Both the position numbers and the translations under genes were made by a program. Positions 10,003-21,778 of a stretch of DNA of 64,000 nucleotides are shown here, piece by piece. Location: contig CM042090.1 in the NCBI GenBank assembly GCA_023512835.1, positions 49,059,321 through 49,123,320 of the forward strand, read 5' to 3'. This DNA comes from Taxillus chinensis (taxonomy: Eukaryota; Streptophyta; Magnoliopsida; Santalales; Loranthaceae). The notes beneath the pieces are model-generated. The model searched no databases. It saw only the letters and a list, made by a program, of their open reading frames with translations, and was not told the DNA's origin. The stretch's first letter is position 1. Each line of letters begins with the position of its first letter.

Positions 10003-10842
10003 ACTATTGTCTTGTAGAAGCATCTCTGGAATTCATTGCCGGACCACTTGAAATTAAAGATCAATCAAAGCAAGTGGATACTCGATAGTGAATGCTCCAG
10101 ACATATGACGGGTGATCAGTCTCTGCTTGTAGAAGTTGCTGACAAACGAGGCTCATCCGTATTATATGGTGACAACAGTAAAGGTAAGACTGTGGGGTAT
10201 GACACTTTAACCAACAGCTGTGTATCAATTACTAAGGTTGCACTATTCAAAGGTTTAAAGCATAATCTGCTGAGTGTCAGTAATTTATGTGACAAAGGAT
10301 TTACTATTTCCTTTATGTCCAACACTTGCACAGTTAGAGAAAACTTATCTGGAGATATTAAGTTATCCGGATTGAGAGATGAGAACATATATTCAGTGGT
10401 CTAAAGAAATAATTCTTTTGACCCTGTATGCTTCCTCACTAAAGCATCAGATGAAGAAAGTTGGCTATGGTACAACTTTAAATTTTAAAACTGTCTAAAC
10501 TAGCGTCGCTTGACTTGGTCAATGGTCCTGCCCAAACATAAATACTCTAGAGACTCTCTCTATGGAGAATGCCAACTTGGCAAGCAAACCAAGCATAGCT
10601 TTAAGAGCAAATCAGTTAATTCAACAAACTGCTTCATTGCAACTTCTTCATATGGACCTTTGTGGTCCCATTACAATTGCTTCTCTTGCTGGTGCGAGAT
10701 ATACCTTTGTGGTTATCGATGACTTCACCAGGTATACATGGGTGATGTTTATGAAGTCGAAGGATCAAACTTTTGAATATCTTGTAGATCTCTTCAACTA
10801 GATAAGCAATTCACAAGGACTGAGCATTAAATGCATCAGGAG
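10003..10842 (+). pseudogene. pol: Element A protease and integrase start
   Basis: Copia-type Pol begins in frame after the gag TAA. The open stretch 10036-10404 holds the protease. Its active site reads ILDSECSRHMTGD where B and C have DSGCSGHMTGD, so the catalytic DSG is DSE. The pre-integrase region is shortened: the HHCC finger region is damaged near 10470, where the HKRCAHL codons seen in B and C are missing. Integrase core follows, with [12 protein letters not shown] (first catalytic Asp) and [16 protein letters not shown]. It stops at a solo LTR inserted at 10843. The AGGAG at 10838-10842 is the left target duplication. Confidence 0.8.
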
Positions 10843-11365
10843 TGTAATGACCCGTGTTTTGGGATGTGAGGAGTTAGTCGCAGTTATTCCTTTTGAGTGG
10901 TAATTGTTGGGTTTTAGGGAGTTTTATTCTGACACACATTGGCTAGAACAATTTGTTTGATGGTGAGTAAGCTAGGGGCAAGATTTGAGCCCAAGAGGAA
11001 GCTTTTTGGGGCTGCACGCGACAATGCACGTGAGCCTTTGTGGTTATCGATGACTTCACCAGGTATACATGGGTGATGTTTCTGAAGTCGAAGGATCAAA
11101 CCTTTGAATATCTTGTAGATCTCTTCAACTAGATAAACAATTCACAAGGACTGAGCATTAAATGCATCAGGAGTGTAATGACCCGTGTTTTGGGATGTGA
11201 GGAGTTAGTCGCAGTTATTCCTTTTGAGTGGCAATTGTTAGGTTTTAGGGAGTTTTATTCTGACACACATTGGCTAGAACACTTTGTTTGATGGTGAGTA
11301 AGCTAGGGGCAAGATTTGAGCCCAAGAGGAAGCTTTTTGGGGCTGCACGCGACAATGCACGTGAC
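10704..11365 (+). repeat. 331-bp tandem duplication across an insertion junction
   Basis: 10704-11034 is repeated at 11035-11365 with only a few mismatches. Each unit holds 139 bp of element A integrase, the AGGAG target duplication and the first 192 bp of the solo LTR. It therefore formed after that LTR inserted. The breakpoint shows little homology (CACGTGAG joined to CCTTTGTGG). Confidence 0.93.
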
Positions 11366-12363
11366 AATGGTTGTCACGGGCAGTGAGGTTTTTGCATGGG
11401 AGCCTTCCTAACATTGTTCTAAAGCTTGGGGAAAAATCTTAGGGCATTTGGAGCTTGCACGTGACAATGGTCTTTGTCACGTGCAGCCATGTTTTTGTAC
11501 CATCACCTTGGTTTTGTTATTCTAGTAATCTTTTCCCAAAGGGGCATGTTGGAATTGTGAATATTTTGTCTTGTATGGATGCGGGAAGGTTGTAGCTTGT
11601 GTAATCAAAACTACGTCATTTTGATGCTAGGTTTCACTTAATCAAAACTACGTCGTATTGATATTGAGGTGTCTATATAAGGATGAGGAGCCCTCTTGTT
11701 TTATGTTTAGGGTTTCTTTTCCAGCGACCACCGCGAGGAGAGAGAGGGAGAGGGAGAAGGAGAGCTCCCGATTCTTTGCTGGAGTGTCTAGCGTGGGTGG
11801 ACGACATCTAGCAGGGGAGCGTGAAGGATCCTTGAGGTAGGGATTCTATTCCTCCTTGAAACTATCCCAGGGTTTTGGCCTTGTGATAGGCAGTCTATTG
11901 TATATTCTGGATATATATATATATGTAAATCCATATAGGTGTGATCTCCTATATGGATGTTGGCCTTCAATGGCGTATTTGCTTGGATATCTGTATATAT
12001 GCCCATGAGGCTGGGGATTACGCATGCTAAGTGTTCGTTTTTATGACTGTGTGGCTATGCATGCTAGGTGTTTGATTTTATGTCTGTGTGACTTAGTTTG
12101 AGAGCCTGTGAATGTGTGCACGCTATGTGTTTGATGTTATGCCTGTGAGACTATGCAAATCATGTGTTTGATGTTATGTATGTGTGGCTTTGTGTGTTGT
12201 GTGTTTGTTGGTACACCCGGTGGCTGTGGAAGCCTGGGACTGTTTTGGAACCTGGTGGCTGTGGAAGTCCGGGGAATGTTCATGTTAGTCTGTGTGGCTG
12301 TGGGAATTGTTAGCCTGTGTGGCTATGGATATGCTAGCCTGTGTGGAAATCCGGGGCGTGACA
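10843..12363 (+). mobile_element. Solo LTR, Tekay-like family, in element A integrase
   Basis: Starts TGTAATGACCCG, ends GGGGCGTGACA, with perfect AGGAG duplications (10838-10842, 12364-12368). No internal region is present, so it is a solo LTR from LTR-LTR recombination. The span includes the 331-bp duplication, so the original LTR was about 1,190 bp. It is the same family as the minus-strand solo LTR at 60714-62565, and is related at its ends to the gypsy2 LTRs. It contains GCACGTGA..TCACGTGC palindromes (for example 11456-11487). Confidence 0.92.
11674..11680 (+). promoter_or_regulatory. TATA box of Tekay-like solo LTR
   Basis: GTCTATATAAGGA follows two ATCAAAACTACGTC motifs (about 11612 and 11640). 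This is the arrangement also seen in gypsy2 LTRs at 48447-48523. Confidence 0.6.
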
Positions 12364-12407
12364 AGGAGTGATCATGGTATGGAATTTGACTTTTCCGATA
12401 TGAGATC
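12364..12407 (+). pseudogene. pol: 44-bp fragment of element A integrase between two insertions
   Basis: Reads IRSDHGMEFDFSDMRS with the second catalytic Asp, colinear with 37067-37110 in element C. It lies between the solo LTR (ending 12363) and element B (starting 12408). Confidence 0.85.
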
Positions 12408-13831
12408 TGATGGTCCCTTGGAGCCTAGAGGGGGGTGAATAGGCTCTTATCGAAACTCTTTCTAATCTCTTAAAATACCACACTTATCTAGTTAAGTGAT
12501 AGAATCACTGTGGAAGATAACCAGATAGTGGAAGTATTTTGTTTTATTATCAAGAGATAATTACAACAAAATAGAAGCAAGACTCTCTTACACTCTGTTT
12601 ACAAAAGGATTCACACACTAGCCTAGATTATATCTTTGAGCTCTTGTGCATACACAGGGTTAATTCAGGCTTGTTCGCACACCCACACAAATGTACAAGT
12701 ATGAATATTTATACAAACATTCCTAAGAGGCAACCTTGGAACTTGTAGTTCCGGAATGCGTTCAGCACTAACTATTCCTCGGTAATCTCTCTGCCTTGAC
12801 TGCTGCGGTTTGTCGAGCTCAAGAACTTGGGTTTGAAGAGTATAAGTGCCTTTGTGAGTTCCCAAATATAATTAAGGTTGTGTCCACATATCCGGGTGAT
12901 CCACGTGTAAGATTCTTCAGGTTCTCAACGAGTTTGTCTTACATCGGGACACCACGAGCTGATAACTTTAAATGTGGTAGTTTGAAGTAGCATCCTCTTG
13001 GTTCGGTGTAATTTTCCTTACTCCGTTGCTAATGAAGCTCGGAACCTTACTCCGTGTCAGTGGTTACTTACTCCGTATCTATTTGGTACTAGAATCCTTA
13101 GTCCGTGTCAGCGCTTCCTTACTCCGTGTGAATGAGAAGGTCGGAGTGCTTATTCCGTATCAGCGCTTCCTTATTCCGCATGTAAGTTCCTTACTCCGTA
13201 TGTAAGTTCCTTACTCCGTATGTAAGTTCCTTACTCCGTATGAGTTTACAGGACCGGATGGCTTACTCCGTACTAGCCATCCTTACTCCGTATGAGTATG
13301 TAGTCCGGATTCCTTACTCCACATCTAGTTTCCTTACTCTGTGCGAATAAAGACTCGGGTCCTTATTCCGCATCAATACTTCCTTACTCCGTATGTATGA
13401 AAGACTCGGATGCCTTACTCCGTGTCTTCTTTACTTTAGTTCACTTGAGGGGAAGACTTAACTTTTTAACTCCATGTCAAAACTTTTACTTCGTGCGACC
13501 TTGTAGACCAAGACTCTTACTCTGCATCAGTTTGACTTAGTCCGTTTGAGGCATTAGGAACAGATTCCGTAATCCGTAGCTTTTAAGTTCTTAGTCCGCA
13601 CGAATGTTCCTTATTCCGTATGTATTGGTGACTTGGTTATTTACCAAGTATTTGACGACACTCACTCTTGTCCGGATCAGGATTATGTATCATGTCCTTA
13701 GCTTTGCTCTCACGAGTGTATCTCCGGATTAATAATATATCTTCTGCAACGATCAAAGAAACACAAAAGATCTCAGATCAAATTACATAAGGCTTTATTA
13801 GCATTATCTAAATTCTGGGCTTGATCCAACA
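12408..13831 (-). repeat. 3' LTR of element B
   Basis: A 1,424-bp copy. The stretch 13005-13430 carries the inverse CCTTACTCCG motif array, including adjacent 20-bp units near 13180-13240. It is colinear with 24138-25579. Confidence 0.92.
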
Positions 13832-13844
13832 ATCTCCCCCAATT
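13832..13844 (-). other. Element B polypurine tract
   Basis: The minus strand reads AATTGGGGGAGAT directly before the 3' LTR start TGTTGG. It is the plus-strand primer site, identical to that of element A (46883-46895). Confidence 0.85.
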
Positions 13845-13974
13845 ATAGATATGCCCAAACCCTTTGTAATATGATCTGGTAAGCAGTGTAAAAAGATAAC
13901 ATACAGAATACGCATCACAACCAATTTCATTCATCAGCAACAGAATACAATTCAACTTTTATACAAGATTTTCA

Positions 13975-16695
13975 TTAAGGTACATAAGGCTTACTATACT
14001 TGAAGATCATAGTTGCTGCTTTCTCTCTAAGCTCCATTGTCCGCTTCATCGTATAAGTGGTGTGTTGGCTCCAAGATTTGTCCACAGTTAAGAATGACTT
14101 GATGAAGTAACAGACAAAGGCCCCGCAGCTATCTCCATCTGGCTGTTGTGGCACTTGCTTCTTGCCCCGGAATGTCGCCTTCAGCTTCTTAGTTGGACTC
14201 AAGCGTGTGATGCCCAACTCTTCATATAATCCAGCTTTCTTCACAGCTTCAGTCAGCCTGAGACACAGTGGTTCCCATTGATTCTTTCTTACATAATGCT
14301 CTACAATCTGATGAGAATCAATCAGAATCATTTGTTTGGACTGAATCATGAAGACAGCCATCATGAAATGTGGCGACATGATCCGGTACGGAATGAGGAT
14401 AGTTGAGAGAGTTTTCCATGGCTTGCTATCCTCAGCAGTTCCATCGATGAAGGACTGAATGAGATCTACACTGGGAAGATAGCCTTCATTCCAGCACGGC
14501 AGAACTTCAAACAAGTGCCCATCCTTGTATAGAGATGGAAACAGCCTCATCTCCATTTTAGCAGCCCTAGAGAAGTTGTCAATGTCTTCTGTTGTAAAGA
14601 GTCCTCTCTCCGAACAAAGGGTCTGAATGTCGGCCGGGGAGAGAGGGTACAGGTCAGAGAGACATCTTCTCTCAGCAGAAGATGCAGCATAGGACTTCAT
14701 TGCCTTATGCACGCTTCCATCCACATCAGAAGGGTCACACGCCGCGTATGATGGGAGGAAGGTGTCAGCTGCGGGTAGAGAGGATGGAGCTACAGTTGAG
14801 GAGCTTGGCTGAGAGAAGCGGCTACGTTTGGGAATTTGAACTCCCTGAAGCAATGAAGAGGCAGGCCGCTTCTCAGCACGAGTGGATGGTTGTGGTGCAG
14901 GAGGAGCAGAAGGATCAGATGACACTCTCTCCGCCGGTTTGGCAGATCGCCGGGAAGCAACGGGAGGGCGAGCCATCGTGTGCGCCAGGTCCGCGAAGGA
15001 GGTAGACAAGGAATGGACAGACGAGGCGGCGAGATCCATCTTCTGTTCCATGGAAGTGGAGGAATCAGTGAGAGCGGAGAGGAGTTGGGTGCCAAGTGCA
15101 TCAACCTTGGCGGCGATGGCGGATATTTGGGCGCTATGAGCTTGAGCATGTCGGTCCAGCTGGGCGGAGAGCACAGCGTCGGAGTGGACCGTGCCAAAAG
15201 AAGCACGCCCAAGGACCAACTCCGGAGCTTTGGAGGACTCCCCCGCATGAACAGGAGTAGGAGTGCGCTGGGTAGAGGAGTCCGCAGGAGTATCAACAGC
15301 AGCAGCAGAAGGGGCATCCGGAGCATCGGAGGCATCCGGAGCAGCGGACCCGCTTTGACCAGATAGGTCAACCACAGGAATCGCGGCAGCAGGAGAAGAG
15401 GGGCCAGCCTTAGTAGGGGAAGGGCTTCGTGCGGCATGGACCGGGCTGGAGGGGGTAGGGAACGGCACATCTGGAATGGAGGCCGGCGTAAGAAAGCCGT
15501 GGTCCAAGTTCCAGATGATCATGGTCTCCGGGGATTGGGTATGGCGCGTGTAAAACACCCGGAGATCGGTGTCAGGAATGGAGGCAGTGTGGGCAAGGCT
15601 GAAACGGAGCCATAGGTCCGTTAAGGTGTCGGCGGAGAGATGGTCAAGATAATCTTGGGGTTGAGGTAGGGGAGGCAAAGGAGCTTCCAGAGTAGATGCC
15701 GGGACATCAGCAGTGACGGCAGCAATAGCGGTATCAACCGCGGCAGCAATGGCGGAAGTGGAGGGAGTGGGGACATCCGCAGCAGAAGGGGCTGAGGAAA
15801 CAGCTTTAGGGACGCTGCGCTGAGAGGGCCCCGCAACCTCGGAAGGGTCGGCACGGACGCTGTGCTGGGAAGCCCGAGAAACGGAGGGTGCAGCAACGGA
15901 CCGAATCCGGGAGGATCGGTGAGCAGAGCTGACTTCTGGGGCATGGCTGGCAGAGGGGTCACCAACAGAACTGCCTTGTTGTTCCGCGGCAGGGAGGGGG
16001 CGAAGAGCTGCAGAGGGACGACGGGCTGTCATGTTCCCATCAGGCGTAAGATAGCGAAGGTAATAAGCCAGAGGGAATGAAACAGCATCAGAGCGGGTGA
16101 AATGGGCCGGATGAAGATGCCGGAAGACAATGCTGAGTATGCGCCCGAAAGAACGGTTCTTGGGTCTAGTCTGCAACAGTCAGAACAAAAATGTCCCCTA
16201 GTCCATTTGAAGACCTTCGAAAACGCCGTACATGGCCAGAAGAAGGTCGTACGGAACGGAGTCCAGGGCGGATGTGCGAGCCAGTAAACATCGACTCAAG
16301 ATGGTCGCTATACAGTGATAGTGACCTTGGAAGGACTTCACTTTGTATTCCTTGCCTTTGTAGACGCAACCCATTGAAGCTGCCATGGGATCGGCATCGG
16401 GGCGCTGTGGTTCACCGGGGGGTAGATAGAGAGCAGCGCGGAGATTGGCAGGGGTAATGAGGATGGATTCACCGCAAACATAGGAGATGATGGAGTCGGT
16501 GGTACAACGAATCTGTTGGTAAAACTCGAGAATGTTGTCTATAAGCAGATCGACAGGATTGGAGATCAGGTCGAGTAGGTGAGAGGCTTCTAGAAGAGGG
16601 CGAATATCGAAAAACCAGTCTGGAGGGTTGGAGACAGCGCTCCAATCAACCAGATGGCCGGGATTAACGCCGGAAATAGAGGTTCTAGGTGCCAT
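13975..16695 (-). pseudogene. Element B extra ORF: transposon-type N-domain plus C48/Ulp1-like cysteine peptidase domain
   Basis: A 906-codon frame from ATG (16695) to stop, broken only by TAG (16198-16200) and a TGA five codons later. Residues 1-230 form a globular domain resembling plant transposon protein domains (GVNPGHLVDW, SFGRILSIVFRHLHP). Residues 230-560 are Ala/Ser/Pro-rich, with a heptad stretch (AQLDRHAQAHSAQISA). A basic PKRSR motif follows. The C-terminus shows the C48 order: His about 776 (PHFMMAVF), Asp about 793 (LIDSHQ), Gln about 850, Cys about 857 (DGDSCGAFVC; codon 14125-14127). C48 enzymes remove SUMO-like proteins; any such activity here is inference. I see no signal peptide or membrane span, so it is not a typical envelope protein. 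It lies 1.7 kb after pol, before the polypurine tract. Homologues: 31225-46745 (split) and 41282-44040. Confidence 0.75.
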
Positions 16696-18394
16696 TGTAG
16701 ATGAAAGTTGAAGGGCGAGAGGAAAGGTGAGGTCTTGGGGATTTAAGGAGCAACGAGAGGTTTAGGGATTTGAAACGGGTAACGCTCGTGCTTCGCAGGA
16801 ATAACCAGAATATATAAGACCGAGTTCGTAAATATCAGCGGGTCTAGGAATTTGGCGAGTGAAACAGTGAACCGCTTGACAGGCTGATGTCATTAGTCTT
16901 GATATCGATGGGCCTCCGAATTAAAAGATGACGTGGAGGCGGCATGACCAAATAAGGGTAACAGCTGTTCGCCTTCCGGAGAAGTGTGTGCATCCCGAGA
17001 TATGCATTTAATGAATCATCATGATTCCTCCTCAAAAGCACGCGATATAAAAGAAGACATGGATTATCGCAATTTGACAGTGTTAGGAGTTCGGAGGAAT
17101 GAACCAACAATCATCCGGAATCAACGATAGTTGAGTGAAGAGTATCCGGATGAAAAGTAGACCGTGTCCGTAGTAACAAAGTACAGTGAGAGAGAAGTAG
17201 ATTCCTTTGCTGTCAATAAGTCGAAGAGAAGAGAAGTACCACAACACTTCAAATCCAAGACTATGGACTAGATTTACCGATAAGGTTGCAAAGAAAAACT
17301 GAACCTGTAGCTTAAAAAAAAAACTAAAAATACAAAAGCTGAACAGGCACGGATTAGTACGGATAGGAGAAAGTAGTCAGTGAAGAGCTACATAATCCGA
17401 ACTAAAAAGAAGCAGAACTCATGCATTACAAAGAATGAAATAAACATATACAAACGAGAGAATGATCAATGTGACTGAATCAGGACATATGTCAGATAAT
17501 AAATACACAAGTTCATATAGGTCAACATAGCAAAACCGTCTTACTGAACGACGTAGCTAAGATTAATTAAAGATCATATGATTTGGCCAAATTAGGATTC
17601 ATGAGTGAAAAATGAGGAAGCGGACACATGTCAAAAGTAAGCTGTTGATTACCCGATTAAAATGCATGGTTGAAGAAAAAAAATACATCCAAGCATGCCA
17701 CTATTTTGTTTCAAAACCGCATGTCCAGGCAGATCTAGAAGTAAAGGTTTAGAGGAGAGAGTATCCGAGACATATTAGGGGGTCATTACTGAGGTAATAG
17801 ATGAAGCTTAAGCTCCCCCGTAGATCATTTGATCCTCTCAATGAAAGGCTCCCCCTCAAATAGACAGCCAGGAAAGAGGTCATGAGACATATACGGGGGG
17901 GGGGTATTACTCGAATAATTTATAAAGCATTTTCTCCCCCGTAGATTGTGCAATCCTCTCGGTAGACCTTTCCGGCTTATAGAAATTCAGCACTGTCTAT
18001 CTTTTTAGGAAACTATACTTCAGAAGCTGATCAGACTGCGATTGAGTATTCATCCACCAAGCATTTCAAGCTAACCCATTTCATTTCTTTAACTATACAT
18101 GTTAATAGAGTAATCTAAATGAACATGCTTTTGTCATGTGGTGATCAGTGGAAATTAAGATCATGAAGCCAGAATGAGGTTAATCATATAAACTTTAATC
18201 ATGTTTGCTTAAATGACTTCAGTCGGGAAACACAAGCATCCTCCCATTATGAAGTTGATATTAATATCAGAAGCATGAAGTCGTTAATCAGTAAGTATGA
18301 TCAGCATTAAAATCAGTATGTATCTTCTACTTTCACTAAAAGCACAATGCATGTTCTGATAGTAAGTATACTTTTGGGTAATTTAAATGTGAAA
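16696..18394 (-). other. Element B spacer between pol and extra ORF
   Basis: Non-coding, 1.7 kb, colinear with the spacers of A (29546-31224) and C (39605-41281). It contains several inverted G-rich tracts (CTCCCCC near 17815, 17850 and 17935, and GGGGGGGGG at 17897), which resemble extra polypurine tracts. Some of the spacer nearest the extra ORF may be its leader. Confidence 0.7.
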
Positions 18395-21300
18395 CTATGC
18401 AGAGAAGTCAAGCATACCTAATCGGATGAGTAGTTCAGAGAATCTTGCATTAGGTAGGGGCTTTGTAAGTATGTCTGCCAGTTGATCTTCAGTAGCAACA
18501 TGTTCCAGGGAAATGTGATTTTTGAGAACATGGTCGCGTATAAAGTGATACCTGACCTCAATATGCTTCGTCTTAGGGTGCATGACAGGATTGTTGCTGA
18601 TAGCAATTGCACTAGTGTTGTCGCAGTAGAGTGGAATAGATGACATGTTGAAACCGTAGTCAATAAGTTGACTTTGCATCCAGAGTAGCTGTGCGCAGCA
18701 ACTCCCAGCAGCTATATATTCCACCTCAGAAGTAGAGGTTGATACGGAATTATGCTTCTTACTGAACCATGAAATTAATCTATTTCCAAGAAACTGACAC
18801 GTACCACTTGTGCTCTTCCTGTCGATGCGACATCCAGCGAAGTCAGCATCAGAGTATCCGGATAAGGTGAAGTTGGACTCCTTTGGGTACCAGAGTCCCA
18901 AATTCATCGTTCCCTTGAGATACCTTAATATCCGTTTAACATGAAGCATATGTGACTCCTTAAGATTCGCCTGATATCGTGCACAGATGCAAGTTGCAAA
19001 CATAATGTCTGGGCGACTTGTTGTAAGATACAGCAAGGATCCTATCATTCCTCTGTAGTCAGTCACATTTACTGATATGCCGTCCACATCAGGATCTAAC
19101 TTGGCATTGACAGGCATGGGAGTTTTGATGGGAGATGAACCTCCCATACCAAACTTCTTAATAAGATCGCGAGTGTACTTAGCTTGATTAATGAAGATTC
19201 CTTCCTTCAATTGTTTAACTTCTATTTCGAGGAAGTAGGACAGTTCTCCCATCATGCTCATCTCAAACTTGCCTGTCATCAACTTAGCAAACTCTTCACA
19301 AAGCTTCGGATTCGTTGATCCGAAAATGATATCATCCACGTATATCTGTACGATTAGAGTGTGTCCTTTCTCTTTTCGTAGAAATAAGGTGGTGTCTATC
19401 TTCCCTTTTTGGAAGTTGTGTGCAAGTAGGAATTCTGACAGTGTGCCATACCAGGCTCTTGGAGCTTGCTTCAAACCATATAAAGCTTTCCGAAGTTTGT
19501 AGACTAGATGTCCTGCTTTAGTTTCAATGAAACCGGGAGGTTGTTCTACGTAAACCTCCTCTTCAAGATCTCCATTCAGGAATGCGCTCTTGACGTCCAT
19601 TTGATAAACTATGAAGTTTTCATATGAAGCATACGCCAGAAACATTCAGATTGCCTCAAGTTTTGCTACTGGAGCAAAGGTCTCATCATAGTCTATTCTT
19701 TCTTCTTGACGATATCCTTTGGCTACCAGTCTGGCTTTGTTCCGGATTACTATTCCATCCGTATCAAGCTTGTTCCGGAACACCCATTTAACTCCAATGA
19801 CTTGCTGAGACTTAGGCCTTGGTACTAAAGTCCACACATTATTTCTCTTAAACTGATTCAGCTCTTCTTGCATGGCTTCTATCCAATTCGAATCCTGAAG
19901 AGCTTCATCTACCACCTTTGGTTCTATTTGAGATAGAAAACACGAGTAAAGACTCATGTTGGAGGTGGCTGCTCTTGTTCTTACACCAACAGTAGGATCA
20001 CCAATCACTTAATCTGAGGGATGGTTTCGGGTCCATCTGTAATTCTGTGCATGTGATGGATGATCTTGAACAATTTGAAGCTCTGCCAGATTAGGTCGTT
20101 CAGGTGTATCTGCTGGTTGAGCTTCGTCCGGACTAGATGTTTCCATATTAGAAGGTACGGTAGACCTAGGTGGTTCTTCAACACTGTTTCTTTCAGTGTT
20201 AACTAGTCCGGATGGACTTGAAGGTGCTCCGGAATTTTGGGTATCCTCAGGAGTATGTCCGGAGCTTAATGGTAGTCCTGAGTCCAAGTCATCCGTAGCA
20301 TCATCCATATAATTTCTTTGTGCCTCGCAGATGCCACGTGGTTGGTCAGAATGTGTAACAGGAACATTCATAAACTTCGAATAATCGATGTTGCTGTCCA
20401 GGACCTGCACATTAGAACTTGAAGAAGCAACTTTTGACCAATCAAGATTAGCTTCATCAAAAGTCACATGGATAGATTCTTCAACTTTAAAAAGTTTTCT
20501 ATTAAAGACCCGATAAGCCTTGCTATGTAATGAGTACCCGACAAAAATCCCATCATCAGATTTTGGTTCAAATTTATTCCGGGTCTCTTTGCCATTTATC
20601 AATATATAGCACGTACACCTAAAAGCTCTGAAATGTGAAATTGAGGGTTTTCGTCCTCTCCACATCTTATAGGGTGTTTTCATGGTAGATTTATTTATTA
20701 AAGTTCTGTTCTGAACATAGCAGGCAGTGGACATAGCTTCAGCCCATAGACTGAGAGGAAGCGTTGCCCCTGCTAACATAGATCTACCAGCCTCAACTAA
20801 GGTACGATTCTTGCGCTCAGCTACCCCATTTTGTTGTGGAGTTTTGGGTGCAGAGAAGTCATGCTGTATGCCCTGTTCAGAACAATATGATCTCATTTCT
20901 GAAAAATCAAATTCTGTACCATGATCACTCCTGATGCACTTTATGCTCAGTCCTTATGAGTTGCTTATCCAGTTGAAAAGATCTACAAGATGCTCAAAAG
21001 TTTGATCCTTTGATTTCAGGAACATCACCCATGTGTATCTAGTGAAATCATTGATAACCACAAGGGTATATCTCGCACCGCACAGAGAAGGAACGAAAAT
21101 AGGACCACAGAGGTCCATATGAAGAAGTTGTAGAGGAGCAGTTATTGAATTAACTGATTTGCTCTTAAAGTTATGTTTGGTCTGTTTGCCCAGTTGGCAT
21201 TCTCGACAGAGAGTGTCTCTGGAGAATTTGAGTTTAGGTAGACCAGTGACAAGATCAAGTGATGCTAATTTAGACATTGTCTTAAAGTTTAAATGTGCGC

Positions 21301-21778
21301 ATCACTTGTGCCATAACCAACTATCTTCATCTGAAGCTTTAGTGAGGAAGCATATAGGGTCAGAATAATTATTTCTTAAGACCACTGAGTATATGTCCCC
21401 ATCTCTTGATCTGGATAACTTAACATCTCCGGATAAGTTTTCTCTTACTGTACAGGTGTTGGACATAAAGGAAACAGTAAATCCTTTGTCACATAAATTA
21501 CTGACACTTAGCAAATTATGCTTTAAATCTTCGACTAGTGCAACTCTAGTGATTGATACACAGCCGTTAGTTAAAGTGCAATACCTGACAGTCTTACCTT
21601 TGCTGTTGTCACCATATGAAACGGATGGACCTCGTTTTTCATTAACTTCTACAAGCAGAGTCTGATCACCCGTCATATGTCCGGAGCATCCACTATCGAG
21701 GATCCACTTGCTTTGATTGATCTTTAACTTCAAGTGATCTGGCAATGCATTCCAAAGATGCTCCTGAAAGACAACAGT
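18395..21778 (-). pseudogene. pol: Element B pol: protease, integrase, RT, RNase H
   Basis: One frame of about 1,128 codons in the same phase as the gag end. Order: protease with DSGCSGHMTGD (about 21680), integrase zinc finger ([10 protein letters not shown] ... [12 protein letters not shown]), core with [16 protein letters not shown] and [16 protein letters not shown] from [15 protein letters not shown] to YVDDIIFGSTNPK (about 19325-19350), and RNase H with SDADFAGCRIDRKSTSGTC and YCDNTSAIAI, ending MLDFSA. Four stops break it: TGA 21302, TAA 20954, TAA 20009 and TGA 19646. Against element C these are CGA-TGA, CAA-TAA, CAA-TAA and CGA-TGA, all C-to-T. Catalytic residues are otherwise in place. 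Confidence 0.92.

Noticed and set aside
9997..10025. Tiny GT...AG intron removing the gag-protease TAA
   Set aside because: GTGTAAAC..TTTCAG is present in B and C, but the distance is about 22 nt, far below plant intron size, and A lacks the AG.
14682..15366. Overlapping plus-strand and other-frame ORFs opposite the extra ORF of B (and 42010-43251 in C)
   Set aside because: They mirror the GC-rich Ala/Ser/Pro coding sequence in other frames and show no domain of their own.
13975..16695. Calling the third ORF an envelope gene
   Set aside because: Position fits, but no signal peptide, membrane anchor or coiled-coil-plus-transmembrane layout is visible; the C-terminus is peptidase-like.
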